Part shown: positions 9,303 to 17,985 of the stretch, piece by piece | Layout of the letters: each line of letters opens with the position of its first letter | Position numbering within the stretch: position 1 is the stretch's first letter | Assembly (NCBI RefSeq): GCF_900236475.1 | Contig: NZ_LT963352.1 | Location: 6,328,001 to 6,392,000, forward strand | DNA: 64,000 bases | Direction of reading: 5' to 3' | From: Streptomyces chartreusis NRRL 3882 | GTDB lineage: Bacteria; Actinomycetota; Actinomycetes; Streptomycetales; Streptomycetaceae | Program-made: the position numbers and the translations under genes | The notes under the pieces: model-generated | What the model was told of the DNA's origin: nothing | The model's database searches: none | What the model saw: the letters and a program-made list of their open reading frames with translations, nothing else

Positions 9303-10538
9303 ATGTCCTGTCCCGCGCTGCCCGACGGGTTCGACTTCACCGACCCGGACCTGCTGCACAGCCGCGTGCCCCTGCCGGAGTTCGCCGAGCTGCGCCGGGT
9401 GGAGCCGGTCTGCTGGGTGCCGCAGCCGGCGGGTCTCGCCGGTTTCCAGGACGAGGGGTACTGGGCGGTCACCCGGCACGCCGACGTCAAGTACGTCTCC
9501 ACGCATCCGGAGTTGTTCTCGTCGTACCTCAACACGGCGATCATCCGCTTCAACGAGCACATCGAGCGCGACGCCATCGACGCGCAGCGGTTCATCCTGC
9601 TGAACATGGACCCGCCGGAGCACACGCGGGTGCGGCAGATCGTGCAGCGCGGGTTCACGCCCCGGGCGATCCGCGCGCTGGAGGAGCGGCTGCGGGCCCG
9701 TGCCCACACGATCGTGGCGAACGCCGGCGCCCACACCGGCCCCTTCGACTTCGTCACCCAGGTCGCCTGCGAACTGCCCCTCCAGGCGATAGCCGAGCTG
9801 ATGGGCGTGCCGCAGGAGGACCGGGACAAGATCTTCGACTGGTCCAACAAGATGATCGCGTACGACGATCCGGAGTACGCCATCACCGAGGAGGTCGGCG
9901 CCGAGTCGGCCACGGAGATCATCGCCTACGCGATGAACATGGCCGCCGACCGCAAGCAGTGCCCCGCCCACGACATCGTGACGCAGCTGGTCGCGGCGGA
10001 GGACGAGGGCAACCTCAACTCGGACGAGTTCGGCTTCTTCGTGCTGATGCTGGCCGTCGCCGGCAACGAGACCACCCGCAACGCCATCACCCACGGCATG
10101 CACGCCTTCCTCACCCACCCCGAGCAGTGGGAGCTGTACAAGAGGGAGCGGCCGTCGACGGCGGCGGAGGAGATCGTGCGCTGGGCGACCCCGGTCGCCG
10201 CCTTCCAGCGCACCGCCACCCAGGACACCGAGCTGGGCGGCAAGCTGATCCGCAAGGGCGACCGCGTCGGCCTCTTCTACGCCTCCGCCAACCACGACCC
10301 CGAGGTCTTCGAGGAGCCGGACGACTTCGACATCACCCGTGACCCCAACCCCCACCTCGGGTTCGGCGGCGGCGGCCCGCACTACTGCCTGGGCAAGTCC
10401 CTCGCCGTGCTGGAGATCGACCTCATCTTCAACGCCGTCGCCGATGCCATGCCCGGCCTTCAGCTGGTCGAGGATCCCCGCCGGTTGAGGTCGGCGTGGA
10501 TCAACGGCGTGAAGGAACTCCGGGTTCGGACCCGGTAG
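9303..10538 (+). CDS. cyp125: cytochrome P450 CYP125 family, steroid C26/C27 monooxygenase
   Basis: 411 residues from the ATG at 9303, preceded by GGGAG; an in-frame extension to 9162 is rejected because the protein opens MSCPALPDGFDFTDPDL, like other CYP125 proteins. The I-helix motif is AGNETTRN, the ExxR motif EIVR, and the heme ligand is Cys362 in FGGGGPHYCLG. The stretches RFILLNMDPPEHTR, DEFGFFVLMLAVAGNETTRN and TPVAAFQRTA are close to M. tuberculosis CYP125, which hydroxylates the terminal side-chain carbon of cholesterol/cholestenone. It needs ferredoxin and reductase; a single-cluster ferredoxin occurs at 23789. Divergent from the FadA5-like gene with KstR-like sites between them. 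Confidence 0.88.
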   Translation: MSCPALPDGFDFTDPDLLHSRVPLPEFAELRRVEPVCWVPQPAGLAGFQDEGYWAVTRHADVKYVSTHPELFSSYLNTAIIRFNEHIERDAIDAQRFILLNMDPPEHTRVRQIVQRGFTPRAIRALEERLRARAHTIVANAGAHTGPFDFVTQVACELPLQAIAELMGVPQEDRDKIFDWSNKMIAYDDPEYAITEEVGAESATEIIAYAMNMAADRKQCPAHDIVTQLVAAEDEGNLNSDEFGFFVLMLAVAGNETTRNAITHGMHAFLTHPEQWELYKRERPSTAAEEIVRWATPVAAFQRTATQDTELGGKLIRKGDRVGLFYASANHDPEVFEEPDDFDITRDPNPHLGFGGGGPHYCLGKSLAVLEIDLIFNAVADAMPGLQLVEDPRRLRSAWINGVKELRVRTR

Positions 10539-10541
10539 CGG

Positions 10542-11132
10542 TCACTGCGGTCGGCGTAGTCCCGCGAGGAGGAGCGCTACCAGTCGGCGGGCGTCGTAGC
10601 GGGGGTCCGTGTCCGCGCCGATGCAGAGGTTCCCGATGCCGCGCAGGAACTGGTAGGCGTCGAGGTCGGAGCGGATCTCGCCGGACGCGGCGGCGGCCTC
10701 GAGCAGGTGGGTGCACACCGGCAGGAGGCGGTCGAGGAAGTAGGCGTGCAGCGGCCCGAAGCAGGTGCTGTCTCCCTGCATCGCGGTGGCCAGGCCGTGC
10801 TTGGTGACCAGGAAGTCGACGAAGAGATCCACCCACCGCACCAGGGCGGCGAGGGGTGTCGGGCCGGCCGCCAGCAGGGTCGGGCCGGCTTCGGCGCAGG
10901 CGTCGACCTGGTGGCGGTAGACGGCGATGACGAGGTCCGCCCGGGTGGGGAAGTGGCGGTAGATCGTGCCCACCCCGACGCCGGCCCTGGCCGCGATGTC
11001 ACGCACCGGCGCGTCCACGCCCGAGCTGACGAAGACCTCGGCGGCCGCGTTCAGCAGCGTCTGCTGGTTGCGCCGGGCGTCCTTGCGCTTGGACCGGGCT
11101 GAGCTTCCGGCGCTCTGGCCGCTGTCGTTCAC
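10542..11132 (-). CDS. TetR/AcrR family repressor
   Basis: 196 residues from the GTG at 11132, which follows GGAAGGA; the open frame to 11219 would run through the operators and has no ribosome-binding site. The N-terminal HTH reads VRDIAARAGVGVGTIYRHFPTRADL. The C-terminal ligand domain is of the type found next to hydrolase or efflux genes. It is divergent from the alpha/beta hydrolase at 11249, and two 15-bp palindromes between them suggest autorepression and control of the hydrolase. It is not the KstR-like protein, which is at 25650. Confidence 0.85.
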   Translation of the reverse strand: MNDSGQSAGSSARSKRKDARRNQQTLLNAAAEVFVSSGVDAPVRDIAARAGVGVGTIYRHFPTRADLVIAVYRHQVDACAEAGPTLLAAGPTPLAALVRWVDLFVDFLVTKHGLATAMQGDSTCFGPLHAYFLDRLLPVCTHLLEAAAASGEIRSDLDAYQFLRGIGNLCIGADTDPRYDARRLVALLLAGLRRPQ

Positions 11133-11160
11133 CGTGCCGTCCTTCCGTGACCTTGTGAAG

Positions 11161-11175
11161 CGGAACGCTGTTCCG
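11161..11175. promoter_or_regulatory. TetR operator, copy 1
   Basis: CGGAACGCTGTTCCG: inverted arms CGGAAC/GTTCCG around a 3-base centre. It lies 29 bp upstream of the TetR start and shares its arm sequence with copy 2, centre to centre 34 bp away. Confidence 0.7.
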
Positions 11176-11194
11176 TATTGTATTTTCCCGTAAT

Positions 11195-11209
11195 CGGAAC
11201 GACGTTCCG
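11195..11209. promoter_or_regulatory. TetR operator, copy 2
   Basis: CGGAACGACGTTCCG: arms CGGAACG/CGTTCCG around a single A. It lies 40 bp upstream of the hydrolase start. The AAC-to-GTT spacing is three bases, unlike the two-base spacing of the KstR-like sites, so the two regulators should not cross-bind. Confidence 0.7.
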
Positions 11210-11248
11210 CTTCATTCATGATGGCAGACCTGAACGGAAGGCACTTCC

Positions 11249-12169
11249 ATGCCCGGCACTTCCCTGCCCGACTCGACCACGGTGATCTCCGCGAAGCCGG
11301 TGGTGCTGCCCGTCCCGGGGCGCGGTGAGGACCTCCAGGTCCGGGTGTCCGCCCCCGCGACCGGCGGCGGTCTGCCCCTCGTCGTCTTCTCGCACGGCTT
11401 CGGCTGGTCGATGAACGGCTACGCCCCGCTGGCGGACCACTGGGCCGCCCAGGGCTTCGTGGTGGTGCAGCCCACCCACCTGGACTCCAGGACGCTGGGC
11501 CTGCCTCCCGAGGACCCCCGCACGCCGCGGATCTGGCGCTTCCGCATCGAGGACCTCACGCGTGTGCTGGACGGACTGGACGTACTCGAAGCCGCCGTAC
11601 CGGGCCTGGCCGGGCGCCTCGACCGCGACCGCGTCGCCGTGGCCGGCCACTCCTGGGGCGCCCAGACGGCGAGCACGCTGCTGGGCGCGCGCGTCCTCGA
11701 CTCCGACGGTGTTCCCGGTGAGGACATGTCCGACCCCCGTGTGAAGGCGGGCGTGCTGCTCGCCATGGCCGGCCTGGGCGACGACCTGACCCCGTTCGCC
11801 GTCGAGCACCTCCCCTTCATGAGGCCGTCCTTCGACACCATGACCACGCCGGCGCTCATCGTCGCCGGGGACCACGACGACTCCGTGCTGTCCACGCGCG
11901 GACCGGACTGGTTCACCGACCCCTACACCTACAGCCCGGGGAACAAGAGCCTGCTCACGCTGTTCGGGGCGGAGCACTCCCTCGGCGGCATCCCCGGCTA
12001 CGAGGTGGCGGAGACGACCGACGAGAGCCCCGCACGCGTCGCACTGCTCCAGCGCCTCACCACCGCCTACCTGCGCAGCGCCCTCTACCCCGGGGACACG
12101 AGCTGGAAGGCGGCGGCCGCCGCGCTGGAGGAGGACCCCGAGCCGCTGGGGAAGCTCCAGAGCAAGTAG
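11249..12169 (+). CDS. alpha/beta hydrolase (dienelactone/PAF-acetylhydrolase-like)
   Basis: 306 residues. The oxyanion segment is VVFSHGFGWS, the nucleophile Ser135 lies in AGHSWGAQ, the likely acid is in VAGDHDDSV and the likely His in GAEHSLGG. No signal peptide is apparent, so it should be cytosolic. Regulation by the divergent TetR through the two palindromes is likely. The ester or amide it hydrolyses is unknown; the pair may form a small-molecule detoxification unit. Confidence 0.82.
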   Translation: MPGTSLPDSTTVISAKPVVLPVPGRGEDLQVRVSAPATGGGLPLVVFSHGFGWSMNGYAPLADHWAAQGFVVVQPTHLDSRTLGLPPEDPRTPRIWRFRIEDLTRVLDGLDVLEAAVPGLAGRLDRDRVAVAGHSWGAQTASTLLGARVLDSDGVPGEDMSDPRVKAGVLLAMAGLGDDLTPFAVEHLPFMRPSFDTMTTPALIVAGDHDDSVLSTRGPDWFTDPYTYSPGNKSLLTLFGAEHSLGGIPGYEVAETTDESPARVALLQRLTTAYLRSALYPGDTSWKAAAAALEEDPEPLGKLQSK

Positions 12170-12174
12170 AAGGC

Positions 12175-12213
12175 GAAGGCGACGGCCCCGGGGATCAGGG
12201 GGCCGCCGCCTTC
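12175..12213 (+). terminator. hairpin terminator after the hydrolase
   Basis: Arms of 15 bases (GAAGGCGACGGCCCC / GGGGCCGCCGCCTTC, one mismatch) around a 9-base loop, five bases after the hydrolase stop. There is no T-run, as is usual for Streptomyces terminators. The remaining sequence to 12373 shows no gene. Confidence 0.7.
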
Positions 12214-12373
12214 GGTCTTGGGGGGTGGGCACGGCCAGAGAAACAGGCGCGCCGGGTGCCCGCAAGGAACCCGCTTACTAGGGGTGGCCGCATGTGCGCG
12301 GAAGGTCTGACCCGTGACCGGGGGTTGTCCCTACGGCCCCGCTTCGTAGGTGACCGGGGTCATGTGGGCGGCT

Positions 12374-13210
12374 TCACGTCCGGGGCGCGTCGAACGTGAC
12401 CGGCGTCTCGAAGGCCGCCCGGCGGGTGGCGCGGCGCAGGGCCCGGAGAACAGCGGGGCCGAGCGTGAGCGTCAGGACGACCGTGACGACGGCCCGGCCC
12501 AGGTCCCAGCCCAGCGAGGTGGCCAGGCAGTACGCGAGGAACCGCGCCAGGTTGGCGGCGACCGCCGCGTGCGGGTCGAAGGCGACGTTCGAGGCGAGGG
12601 CGCTCATGAAGGGCCAGCCGGCCAGGTTCATGACCGTGCCGTAGGCGAAGGCGGCGAGCAAGCCGTAGGCCGCGAGCATCACGAGCTCCGCCCGGCCGCG
12701 CAGCCGGTCCGGGCCCGGCAGCAGGCCCGCGCCCATCGCGAACCAGCCCATCGCCAGCATCTGGAACGGCAGCCACGGGCCCACCCCGCCCGTGAGCAGC
12801 GCGGACGCGAACATCGTCACCGAGCCGAGGACGAACCCGAACCCCGGGCCGAGGACCCGACCGCTCAGCACCATCAGGAAGAACATCGGCTCGATACCGG
12901 CGGTACCGGCCCCGATCGGACGCAGGGCCGCACCCGTCGCGGCCAGCACGCCGAGCATCGCGACCGCCTTCGGGCCGAGACCGGACTCCGAGATCGCCGC
13001 GGCCACGACCGACACGAGCAGCACCAGCAGGCCCGCGAAGAGCCAGGGCGCGTCCTGCGCGTGCGCGCTGATCCGCGAGGTGGGCGGGGTCAGGAACGGC
13101 CAGCCGAAGCCCACGACGCCCACGGCGCTGACGAGGGCCAGGGCGGTGACGGAGCGGGGGCCGAGGCGGACGGCCCGGGCCTGACGCTGGGGGGTGCTCC
13201 TGGGGTCCAT
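12374..13210 (-). CDS. ECF transporter S component, predicted cobalamin
   Basis: 278 residues with several hydrophobic membrane segments separated by short loops, for example PWLFAGLLVLLVSVVAAAI and FVLGSVTMFASALLTGG. The ATG at 13210 overlaps the ATPase stop as ATGA. Position at the end of a T–A–S set identifies it as the substrate-capturing subunit. Predicted substrate: vitamin B12, because the operon begins with a cobalamin riboswitch. The protein sequence itself does not reveal the ligand. Confidence 0.75.
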   Translation of the reverse strand: MDPRSTPQRQARAVRLGPRSVTALALVSAVGVVGFGWPFLTPPTSRISAHAQDAPWLFAGLLVLLVSVVAAAISESGLGPKAVAMLGVLAATGAALRPIGAGTAGIEPMFFLMVLSGRVLGPGFGFVLGSVTMFASALLTGGVGPWLPFQMLAMGWFAMGAGLLPGPDRLRGRAELVMLAAYGLLAAFAYGTVMNLAGWPFMSALASNVAFDPHAAVAANLARFLAYCLATSLGWDLGRAVVTVVLTLTLGPAVLRALRRATRRAAFETPVTFDAPRT

Positions 13211-14865
13211 CAGCCGGCCTCGTCGAGGGCCGCGCGGACCTGGGAGACCGTGAGCCAGTGCTGCGGGGCAAGGATCTTGGTGACCTGTGGGGCGAAGGAG
13301 GGGGAGGAGACCACGACGTCCGCCGTCGGGCCGTCCGCGATCACCTCGCCGTCGGCGAGCAGCACCACCCGGTGGGCGATCTCGGCCGCCAGCTCCACGT
13401 CGTGCGTGGCCAGCACGATGGCGTGCCCCTCGGCGGCGAGGGTGCGGAGCACCGCGACCAGGCGGGCCTTCGCCGCGTAGTCCAGGCCGCGGGTCGGCTC
13501 GTCGAGCAGGAGCAGCGGGGGCCGGGCCGTCAGTACGACGGCCAGGGCGAGGGCGAGCCGCTGCCCCTCCGAGAGGTCCCGGGGGTGGGTGTCGCCGGTG
13601 ACGCCGGGGAGCAGCTCGGAGACCAGGGCCCGGCAGGTGCCGGGCTCCGCGTCCGCGTCCTGGTCGGCCGCGGCGCACTCGGCGGCGACGGTGTCGGCGT
13701 AGAGCAGGTCGCGCGGTTCCTGTGGCACGAGGCCGACTTTGCGTACGAGGTCCTTCGGGCGCGTGCGGTGGGGGATCGCGTCGCCGACCCGGACGGTTCC
13801 CGACGTGGGGGTGACCAGGCCGACCAGGGAGTTGAGGAGGGTGGACTTTCCGGCACCGTTGCGGCCCATCAGGGCGATCGTCTCGCCGGGGGCGATGGTG
13901 AGGTCGATGTGGCGCAGGGCGGTGATGCGGGCGCGGATGACGGAGAGGGCATGGAGCTCCGCTGCGCCCACTGGGGTGGGTTGTGCCACGGGTTTGCGGG
14001 TGCGGGTCGAATGTGGTTGATCGCGCAGTTCCCCGCGCCCCTCCGGGACGTATTTCAGCTGTTGCCTCAGATCCCCTGCCTTGCGGCGGGCGTCTCGGAC
14101 CGTCAGGGGCAAGGGCGTCCAGCCCGCCAGGCGGCCCAGGGCCACCACCGGTGGGTACACCGGGGACACGGCCATCACCTCGGCCGGGGTGCCTACGACC
14201 GGGGGCGCGCCCGGGGCGGGCAGGAGGGCGATCCGGTCGGCGTACTGGATGACGCGTTCCAGGCGGTGTTCCGCCAGGAGGACCGTCGTGCCGAGGTCGT
14301 GCACGAGCCGCTGGAGGACCGCCAGGACCTCCTCCGCGGCGGCCGGGTCGAGCGCGGAGGTCGGCTCGTCCAGGACGAGGACGCTCGGGTGCGGGGTGAG
14401 GACCGAGCCGATCGCGACGCGCTGCCGCTGGCCACCGGAGAGCGTGGCGATCGGGCGGTGGCGCAGGTCGGCCAGGCCGAGCAGGTCGAGCGTCTCCTCG
14501 ACGCGGCGCCGCATCACGTCCGGGGCGAGGCCCAGCGACTCCATGCCGTAGGCGAGTTCGTCCTCGACGGCGTCGGTGACGAAGTGGGAGAGCGGGTCCT
14601 GGCCCACTGTGCCGACGACGTCGGCGAGTTCGCGCGGCTTGTGCGTACGGGTGTCCCGGCCGGCGACCGTGACCCTGCCGCGCAGGGTGCCGCCGGTGAA
14701 GTGCGGGACGAGCCCGCTGACCGCGCCCAGGACGGTGGACTTGCCCACGCCGGACGGGCCGGCCAGGAGGACGAGTTCCCCTTCCGGGACCTCGAAGTCG
14801 ATGCCCTGGACGGTGGGTTCGGCGGCGCCGTCGTACGTCACGGACACGTCCTCGAAGCGGATCAC
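13210..14865 (-). CDS. ECF transporter ATPase, two fused ABC domains
   Basis: 551 residues with two complete ABC cassettes. The first has Walker A AGPSGVGKST (about 35-44), signature LSGGQRQR and Walker B VLVLDEPTS. The second has MGRNGAGKST, signature LSEGQRLAL and LLLLDEPTRG. They correspond to EcfA1 and EcfA2 made as one chain. It hydrolyses ATP to drive the T and S subunits. The linker, about residues 270-290, reads VPEGRGELRDQPHS and is encoded by a copy of a dispersed Streptomyces repeat (13995-14050), an unusual insertion between domains. It overlaps both neighbours by four bases. Confidence 0.9.
   Translation of the reverse strand: MIRFEDVSVTYDGAAEPTVQGIDFEVPEGELVLLAGPSGVGKSTVLGAVSGLVPHFTGGTLRGRVTVAGRDTRTHKPRELADVVGTVGQDPLSHFVTDAVEDELAYGMESLGLAPDVMRRRVEETLDLLGLADLRHRPIATLSGGQRQRVAIGSVLTPHPSVLVLDEPTSALDPAAAEEVLAVLQRLVHDLGTTVLLAEHRLERVIQYADRIALLPAPGAPPVVGTPAEVMAVSPVYPPVVALGRLAGWTPLPLTVRDARRKAGDLRQQLKYVPEGRGELRDQPHSTRTRKPVAQPTPVGAAELHALSVIRARITALRHIDLTIAPGETIALMGRNGAGKSTLLNSLVGLVTPTSGTVRVGDAIPHRTRPKDLVRKVGLVPQEPRDLLYADTVAAECAAADQDADAEPGTCRALVSELLPGVTGDTHPRDLSEGQRLALALAVVLTARPPLLLLDEPTRGLDYAAKARLVAVLRTLAAEGHAIVLATHDVELAAEIAHRVVLLADGEVIADGPTADVVVSSPSFAPQVTKILAPQHWLTVSQVRAALDEAG
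13995..14050. repeat. dispersed GTTCCCCGCGCCCCT repeat, copy A (inside CDS)
   Basis: A 56-base element with core GCAGTTCCCCGCGCCCCT that matches 29891-29946 at about 46 of 56 positions by my alignment. This core recurs in Streptomyces genomes between genes. Here it is read through as the inter-domain linker of the ECF ATPase. Confidence 0.65.
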
Positions 14866-16019
14866 GACGGCTCCTTGGGATCGGGGGCGACGAACGCGGG
14901 CAGCAGGCCGAGGAGGATCGCCGCCGCGGGCCAGAGGGGGAGCGTGGGAGCCATGAGCGGCACCACGCCGGGGTGCAGGGCCGCGGGGTCACGGGCGGCG
15001 GCGAGCGTGAGGAGCGCGGCGACCGCCACGCCGGACGCGACGACCAGCCAGGCACGCACGTCCCAGCGGTCGGGGCGGTAGCGGGTGCGCAGCGACCGCC
15101 GTCCGCCGAGCCGGAGACCCGCGAGGGCGGCGGCGAGGCCGGTGAGGAGCACCGGGACGCCGTACGTGGCGCCCTCGGCGGTGAGCAGACCGTACGTTCC
15201 GGCGCACACGCCGAGCAGCCCGCCGAGGGTGAGGACGGCGGTGGTGCGGCGCACGGCGGGGGGGACCTGGGCGGTACGGCCGTAACCGCGGGCGTCCATC
15301 GCGGCGGCGAGCGACACCGAGCGCTCCAGCGCGCCCTCCAGGACCGGCAGGCCCACGTGCAGCAGGCCCCGGAGGCCCTTGTCCGGGCGGCCGCGCAGGC
15401 GGCGGGCGGCGCGGAGGCGCTGGACGTCGGCGATGAGGTTCGGCGCGAAGGTGAGGGCTACGACGACCGCGACGCCCATCTCGTACAGGGCGCCAGGGAG
15501 GGACTTGAGCAGGCGGGAGGGGTTCGCCAGGGCGTTCGCGGCGCCGACGCAGATGAGGAGGGTGGCCAGTTTCAGGCCGTCGTACAGGGCGAAGGTCAGG
15601 GCCTCGGCGGTGACCTCGCCGCCGAGGCGGATGCCCTGGGCCCAGGCGGGGAGGTCGGCTTCGGGGAGGGTGAGGAGGGTGTGCGTGCCGGGGATGGGGG
15701 AGCCGAGGACCGTCGCGAAGAGCAGGCGGATGAGCAGGACGGCCAGGGCGAGTTTGACGAAGGCGCCGTAGGAGCGGGACCAGGGGGTGTCGGGGCGGCG
15801 GGTGGCCACGACGTAGGCGGAGACCGTGACGAGGAGGGTGAGGAGGAGGGGGTTGGTGGTGCGGGTGGCCGCGGTGCCGAGGGAAAGGGACCAGAGCCAC
15901 CAGGCTGCTGGGTGCAGGACGGTGGGTCGCGCAGCCCGGCGCTGCGGGGTGCCGCTGCGCCCACCGGTGCCGCCCCGGCGGCACGACTGCCCGCAGCTAA
16001 GCCGGCTAAGACCGCCCAC
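14862..16019 (-). CDS. ECF transporter T component (EcfT/CbiQ family)
   Basis: 385 residues. N-terminal hydrophobic segments (LLLTLLVTVSAYVV, LALAVLLIRLLFATVLG) precede the cytoplasmic coupling helices; MDARGYGR, a typical EcfT motif that contacts the ATPases, is present. The GTG at 16019 is the only start codon upstream of the conserved LHPAAWWLWSL; the first ~35 residues are not conserved-looking and the ribosome-binding site is weak. It overlaps the upstream gene by 14 bases and the ATPase by 4. Confidence 0.85.
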   Translation of the reverse strand: MGGLSRLSCGQSCRRGGTGGRSGTPQRRAARPTVLHPAAWWLWSLSLGTAATRTTNPLLLTLLVTVSAYVVATRRPDTPWSRSYGAFVKLALAVLLIRLLFATVLGSPIPGTHTLLTLPEADLPAWAQGIRLGGEVTAEALTFALYDGLKLATLLICVGAANALANPSRLLKSLPGALYEMGVAVVVALTFAPNLIADVQRLRAARRLRGRPDKGLRGLLHVGLPVLEGALERSVSLAAAMDARGYGRTAQVPPAVRRTTAVLTLGGLLGVCAGTYGLLTAEGATYGVPVLLTGLAAALAGLRLGGRRSLRTRYRPDRWDVRAWLVVASGVAVAALLTLAAARDPAALHPGVVPLMAPTLPLWPAAAILLGLLPAFVAPDPKEPS

Positions 16020-16638
16020 GCCGCCGTACCTGCCAGATTGCTGCCGCGCCCAGTACCGCCACTACGGCGATTCCCCCCACCAAACCGAGGGACGGGCCGC
16101 CGTCCGAGGTGTGCTTCTTCTCTGCGGTCGGGGGCTGCTTCTTCGACAGCTGCTCTCCGCAACCCTTCTCCGGGTAACCCGAGATGGCGCACAGGAGGGC
16201 GTTCGTGTCGTAGCGCAACGGCTTGGCCACTGCTGCCAGGGCCTCGGCCGTTGTCGCGTCGGGGGAGACCCGGGCGCAGGCCGTTCGGGCAGGGGGCGGC
16301 GTCTCGCCGGGCGGGGCGTCCGTCGGCGTGCCGAAGTCGAGGAGCAGAGCCACTCGCTTCCTGCCGTCCTGCGCGGGCGTCTTGGCGCAGATCGTCGTGA
16401 AGTCGGCCTCGCCGCGCGGTCGGGCCGCGTCCCCGGAGTCCTCGCTCACCGCGAAACGGAAGCCCTGGACGTCGCCGTCCGAGGGGCGGGCGGTGGACGG
16501 GCCCTGGGTGGCGTAGACCCAGTGGTCGCCGTCGCGGTCCCAGAACGACCAGTACCGGTAGCCGGCGGCCTGGGCCTGGCCCGCTCCCGCGCACAGCAGG
16601 AGCGAGGCCAGGAGAAGGAGAACGGCTCGGCGGATCAC
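16006..16638 (-). CDS. exported membrane-anchored protein of the ECF operon
   Basis: 210 residues from the GTG at 16638, which overlaps the upstream stop as GTGA. A signal peptide (AVLLLLASLLLCAGAGQAQA) precedes a region with YRYWSFW and repeated YATQGP-like segments. A C-terminal anchor (LVGGIAVVAVLGAAAIW, then RRRGRS) ends the protein. This family is conserved with this operon in streptomycetes. It is probably an extracellular accessory for substrate capture; no enzymatic motif is visible. Confidence 0.8.
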   Translation of the reverse strand: MIRRAVLLLLASLLLCAGAGQAQAAGYRYWSFWDRDGDHWVYATQGPSTARPSDGDVQGFRFAVSEDSGDAARPRGEADFTTICAKTPAQDGRKRVALLLDFGTPTDAPPGETPPPARTACARVSPDATTAEALAAVAKPLRYDTNALLCAISGYPEKGCGEQLSKKQPPTAEKKHTSDGGPSLGLVGGIAVVAVLGAAAIWQVRRRGRS

Positions 16639-17861
16639 GGCTGCTGCCTGTTCCTGCGGCCGCTGAAGAGGAAGCCGATGCCGACGCCGGCGACGAGGCA
16701 GACACCGACGTACCACCAGACGCCGAAGACGTCCGAGCCCGAGTCGCTCTTCTCCTCCGCCGCTCGGGTCTTCCCGGCGGTCTGCGGGGCCGGGCCGGTC
16801 GCGTTCAGCTGCTTCACCAGGTCGGTGCCGCCGAAGTCGCGCGGGTTGGTGCCCGTCGCGTGGGCGGCGAAGATGAGCTGGGCGTAGGCGGCGGGGCCGT
16901 TCTGGGCGGCCCACGGGGCGGAGTTCTTCTCCAGCCAGCGCAGGGGCTTCTCCGCCTGCCCGGTGTCGCCGTGCGCGGCGAGCGCGACGACCGCGTCGGC
17001 GGTGTTGCCGTGGTCGGGCTGGGGGTCCGAGCCCGCGAGGGCCGAAGTGAGGTGGCCGTCCTCGGCGAGCGTCCTGGTGAGGTAGGCGGCTCCGTTGGCC
17101 GCGGCCTGCTCAGGCGTCTTCTCGTCCGCGCAGGTCTCGCCCTTCGCCGCCCCGGTCGCCTCCGTCTTCTCGGCGGGCTTCACCACCATGCCCTTGCCCA
17201 AGGCGCCCAGCACGCCCGCCGCCGTGGCGTCCGCGTTGGCGGCGAGCTCGCCCTTCTTGTCCGGCTGGAACGCGAAGGCGCCCGCGTCGTCGCCGTCACA
17301 GGCGAGGGCGAGCGTCAGCAGCGCGTCGTAGGGCGACTTGCCGCCCTTCTCGACCTGTTCCGGCTTCTCGCCGGCGGCGGTCAGCGCGCCGATGACGACG
17401 GACGTGGAGTTGGTGTCGCTGGCGCCGCCGGGCGTGTAGCCCCAGCCGCCGTCCTTGTTCTGGACGGACTTCAGCCAGGCGACGGCCTTGCCGGTGACGG
17501 CGTCGTGCCCGCCGAGGGCGGTGAGCGCCTGTACGGCGGCGGCCGTCTGGTTCGTGTCGACCATGGTCTTGGCGTCGCACGCGGTGGTCGGGTCGGCGCG
17601 GTACGGGGCGAAGGAACCGTCCGCGCACTGCTGGCGCACCAGCCACTGCACGGACTTCGCCGCGGGCTTCACGCCCACCGTGTGCTGCGCGAGGAGGGCG
17701 AGCGACTGGCGCCAGACGCCGTCGTACCGGGGGTCCTTGTCGCCGTACAGGGCGGAGGGGAAGGCCTGGGACGGGGAAGGGGACGGGGCGGCGGCGGCCG
17801 GCGGGGCGGCGCAGATCACGGCGACGGCGGCGAGGACCGCGGCGCTGCGGCGGACGTTCAT
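16635..17861 (-). CDS. secreted prenyltransferase/squalene-oxidase-repeat protein, transcobalamin-like
   Basis: 408 residues from the ATG at 17861. A signal peptide (AAVLAAVAVICAAPPAAAA) is followed by repeated alpha/alpha-barrel units such as WLVRQQCADGSFAPY, WLKSVQNKDGGWGY and NTADAVVALAAHG. The C-terminus has an anchor (WWYVGVCLVAGVGIGFLF) and basic residues. The same barrel fold forms the alpha domain of vertebrate transcobalamin/intrinsic factor. Together with the B12 riboswitch upstream, this makes a surface cobalamin-binding protein more likely than an enzyme. First gene of a five-gene operon. Confidence 0.8.
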   Translation of the reverse strand: MNVRRSAAVLAAVAVICAAPPAAAAPSPSPSQAFPSALYGDKDPRYDGVWRQSLALLAQHTVGVKPAAKSVQWLVRQQCADGSFAPYRADPTTACDAKTMVDTNQTAAAVQALTALGGHDAVTGKAVAWLKSVQNKDGGWGYTPGGASDTNSTSVVIGALTAAGEKPEQVEKGGKSPYDALLTLALACDGDDAGAFAFQPDKKGELAANADATAAGVLGALGKGMVVKPAEKTEATGAAKGETCADEKTPEQAAANGAAYLTRTLAEDGHLTSALAGSDPQPDHGNTADAVVALAAHGDTGQAEKPLRWLEKNSAPWAAQNGPAAYAQLIFAAHATGTNPRDFGGTDLVKQLNATGPAPQTAGKTRAAEEKSDSGSDVFGVWWYVGVCLVAGVGIGFLFSGRRNRQQP

Positions 17862-17985
17862 GATCGGCGGGTGCCTCTCCCTGCGGGGGAGCCGGGCAGC
17901 ACGGGGCACCCCCGGCGGCTCGGCTCCGTATACCTCGACGGTGCCGTGCACCGGCGGGCTGCCGGGCACGTGAGCCGGTCACGAA

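Noticed and set aside
8091..10382. 763-residue minus-strand open frame across CYP125 and the thiolase
   Set aside because: Antisense to CYP125 and out of frame with the thiolase; composition is typical of a GC-rich shadow.
10542..11132. This TetR as the sterol repressor because it adjoins CYP125
   Set aside because: Its HTH and ligand domain differ from KstR, its own operators have a different spacing, and a better KstR match exists at 25650.
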